From an uncultured Gammaproteobacteria bacterium (GTDB lineage: Bacteria > Pseudomonadota > Gammaproteobacteria > Nitrosococcales > Methylophagaceae), in contig CAJXPP010000008.1 in NCBI GenBank assembly GCA_913058195.1, forward strand, positions 1-23,768: a DNA stretch of 23,768 bases, read 5' to 3'. The notes below the pieces were generated by a model. That model saw only the letters and a program-made list of their open reading frames with translations, searched no databases and had not been told where the DNA came from. Of the stretch, positions 23,722 through 23,768 are shown piece by piece. Both the position numbers and the translations under genes were made by a program. Position 1 is the stretch's first letter, and each line of letters opens with the position of its first letter.

Positions 23722-23768
23722 CTGTCTCTTATACACATCTGACGCTGCCGACGATCTACTCTGTGTAG
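23722..23768. other. Sequencing adapter (Nextera, P5 side) left on contig end
   Basis: Not genomic. CTGTCTCTTATACACATCT (23722-23740) is the mosaic end, 23741-23754 the Nextera read-1 adapter complement, 23755-23762 (TCTACTCT) the complement of a Nextera i5 index (S504/N504, AGAGTAGA), and GTGTAG the start of the P5 primer complement. Confidence 0.97.

Noticed and set aside
23502..23738. Minus-strand open frame starting MCIRDR
   Set aside because: The first six codons are a translation of the Nextera mosaic end, a well-known artefact peptide, and the rest is antisense to the HisA-like gene.

Overview
The genomic part of this window is about 46-23721. Both extreme ends (1-45 and 23722-23768) are Illumina Nextera library adapter with index sequence, so the contig was assembled with adapters attached and they are not biology. 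The DNA is AT-rich (roughly 40% GC by eye) and almost fully coding. Gene order is typically gammaproteobacterial: ybeZ-ybeY-corC-lnt, then mrcA divergent from pilMNOPQ-aroK-aroB-damX. The minus-strand cluster at the right end carries genes of the methanofuran/methanopterin one-carbon cofactor pathways, so the best guess is a methylotrophic gammaproteobacterium (for example Methylophaga-like or Methylococcales-like). This is an inference from gene content only.

Layout. (1) 46-5185, plus strand: 3' end of ybeZ (phoH-like), ybeY, corC, lnt, trkH and a small class I methyltransferase, tightly packed with overlapping starts and stops. (2) 5186-7056: rpmE (zinc-type L31) behind a probable structured leader, then a large M48 zinc-protease lipoprotein. 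(3) 7064-9454, minus: bifunctional penicillin-binding protein 1A, convergent with the protease and divergent from the pilus operon. (4) 9696-14621, plus: pilM-pilN-pilO-pilP-pilQ, the type IV pilus alignment subcomplex and secretin, closed by a clear intrinsic terminator. (5) 14711-17801: aroK, aroB, damX. (6) 17776-22969, minus: a five-gene overlapping run, read in transcription order as MfnD-like ATP-grasp ligase, MfnF-like enzyme, pabB, MfnE-like kinase and a group II PLP decarboxylase; its last gene overlaps damX tail to tail. (7) 23002-23700, plus: a HisA-like TIM-barrel protein divergent from the run across 32 bp.

How the right end works together. In archaeal methanofuran synthesis, MfnA decarboxylates tyrosine to tyramine, MfnD adds glutamate, MfnE converts the aminomethylfuran phosphate to the diphosphate, and MfnF joins the furan to glutamyl-tyramine. 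Counterparts of all four are in this one run, together with PabB, which makes the precursor of p-aminobenzoate, needed for tetrahydromethanopterin. MfnB, MfnC and the formaldehyde-oxidation enzymes (fae, fhc, mch, mtdB) are not in the window and may lie past the contig end. The decarboxylase is the most interesting gene. Methylofuran of Methylorubrum extorquens was reported to contain tyrosine rather than tyramine, so a linked MfnA-like decarboxylase suggests this organism makes an archaeal-style tyramine cofactor.
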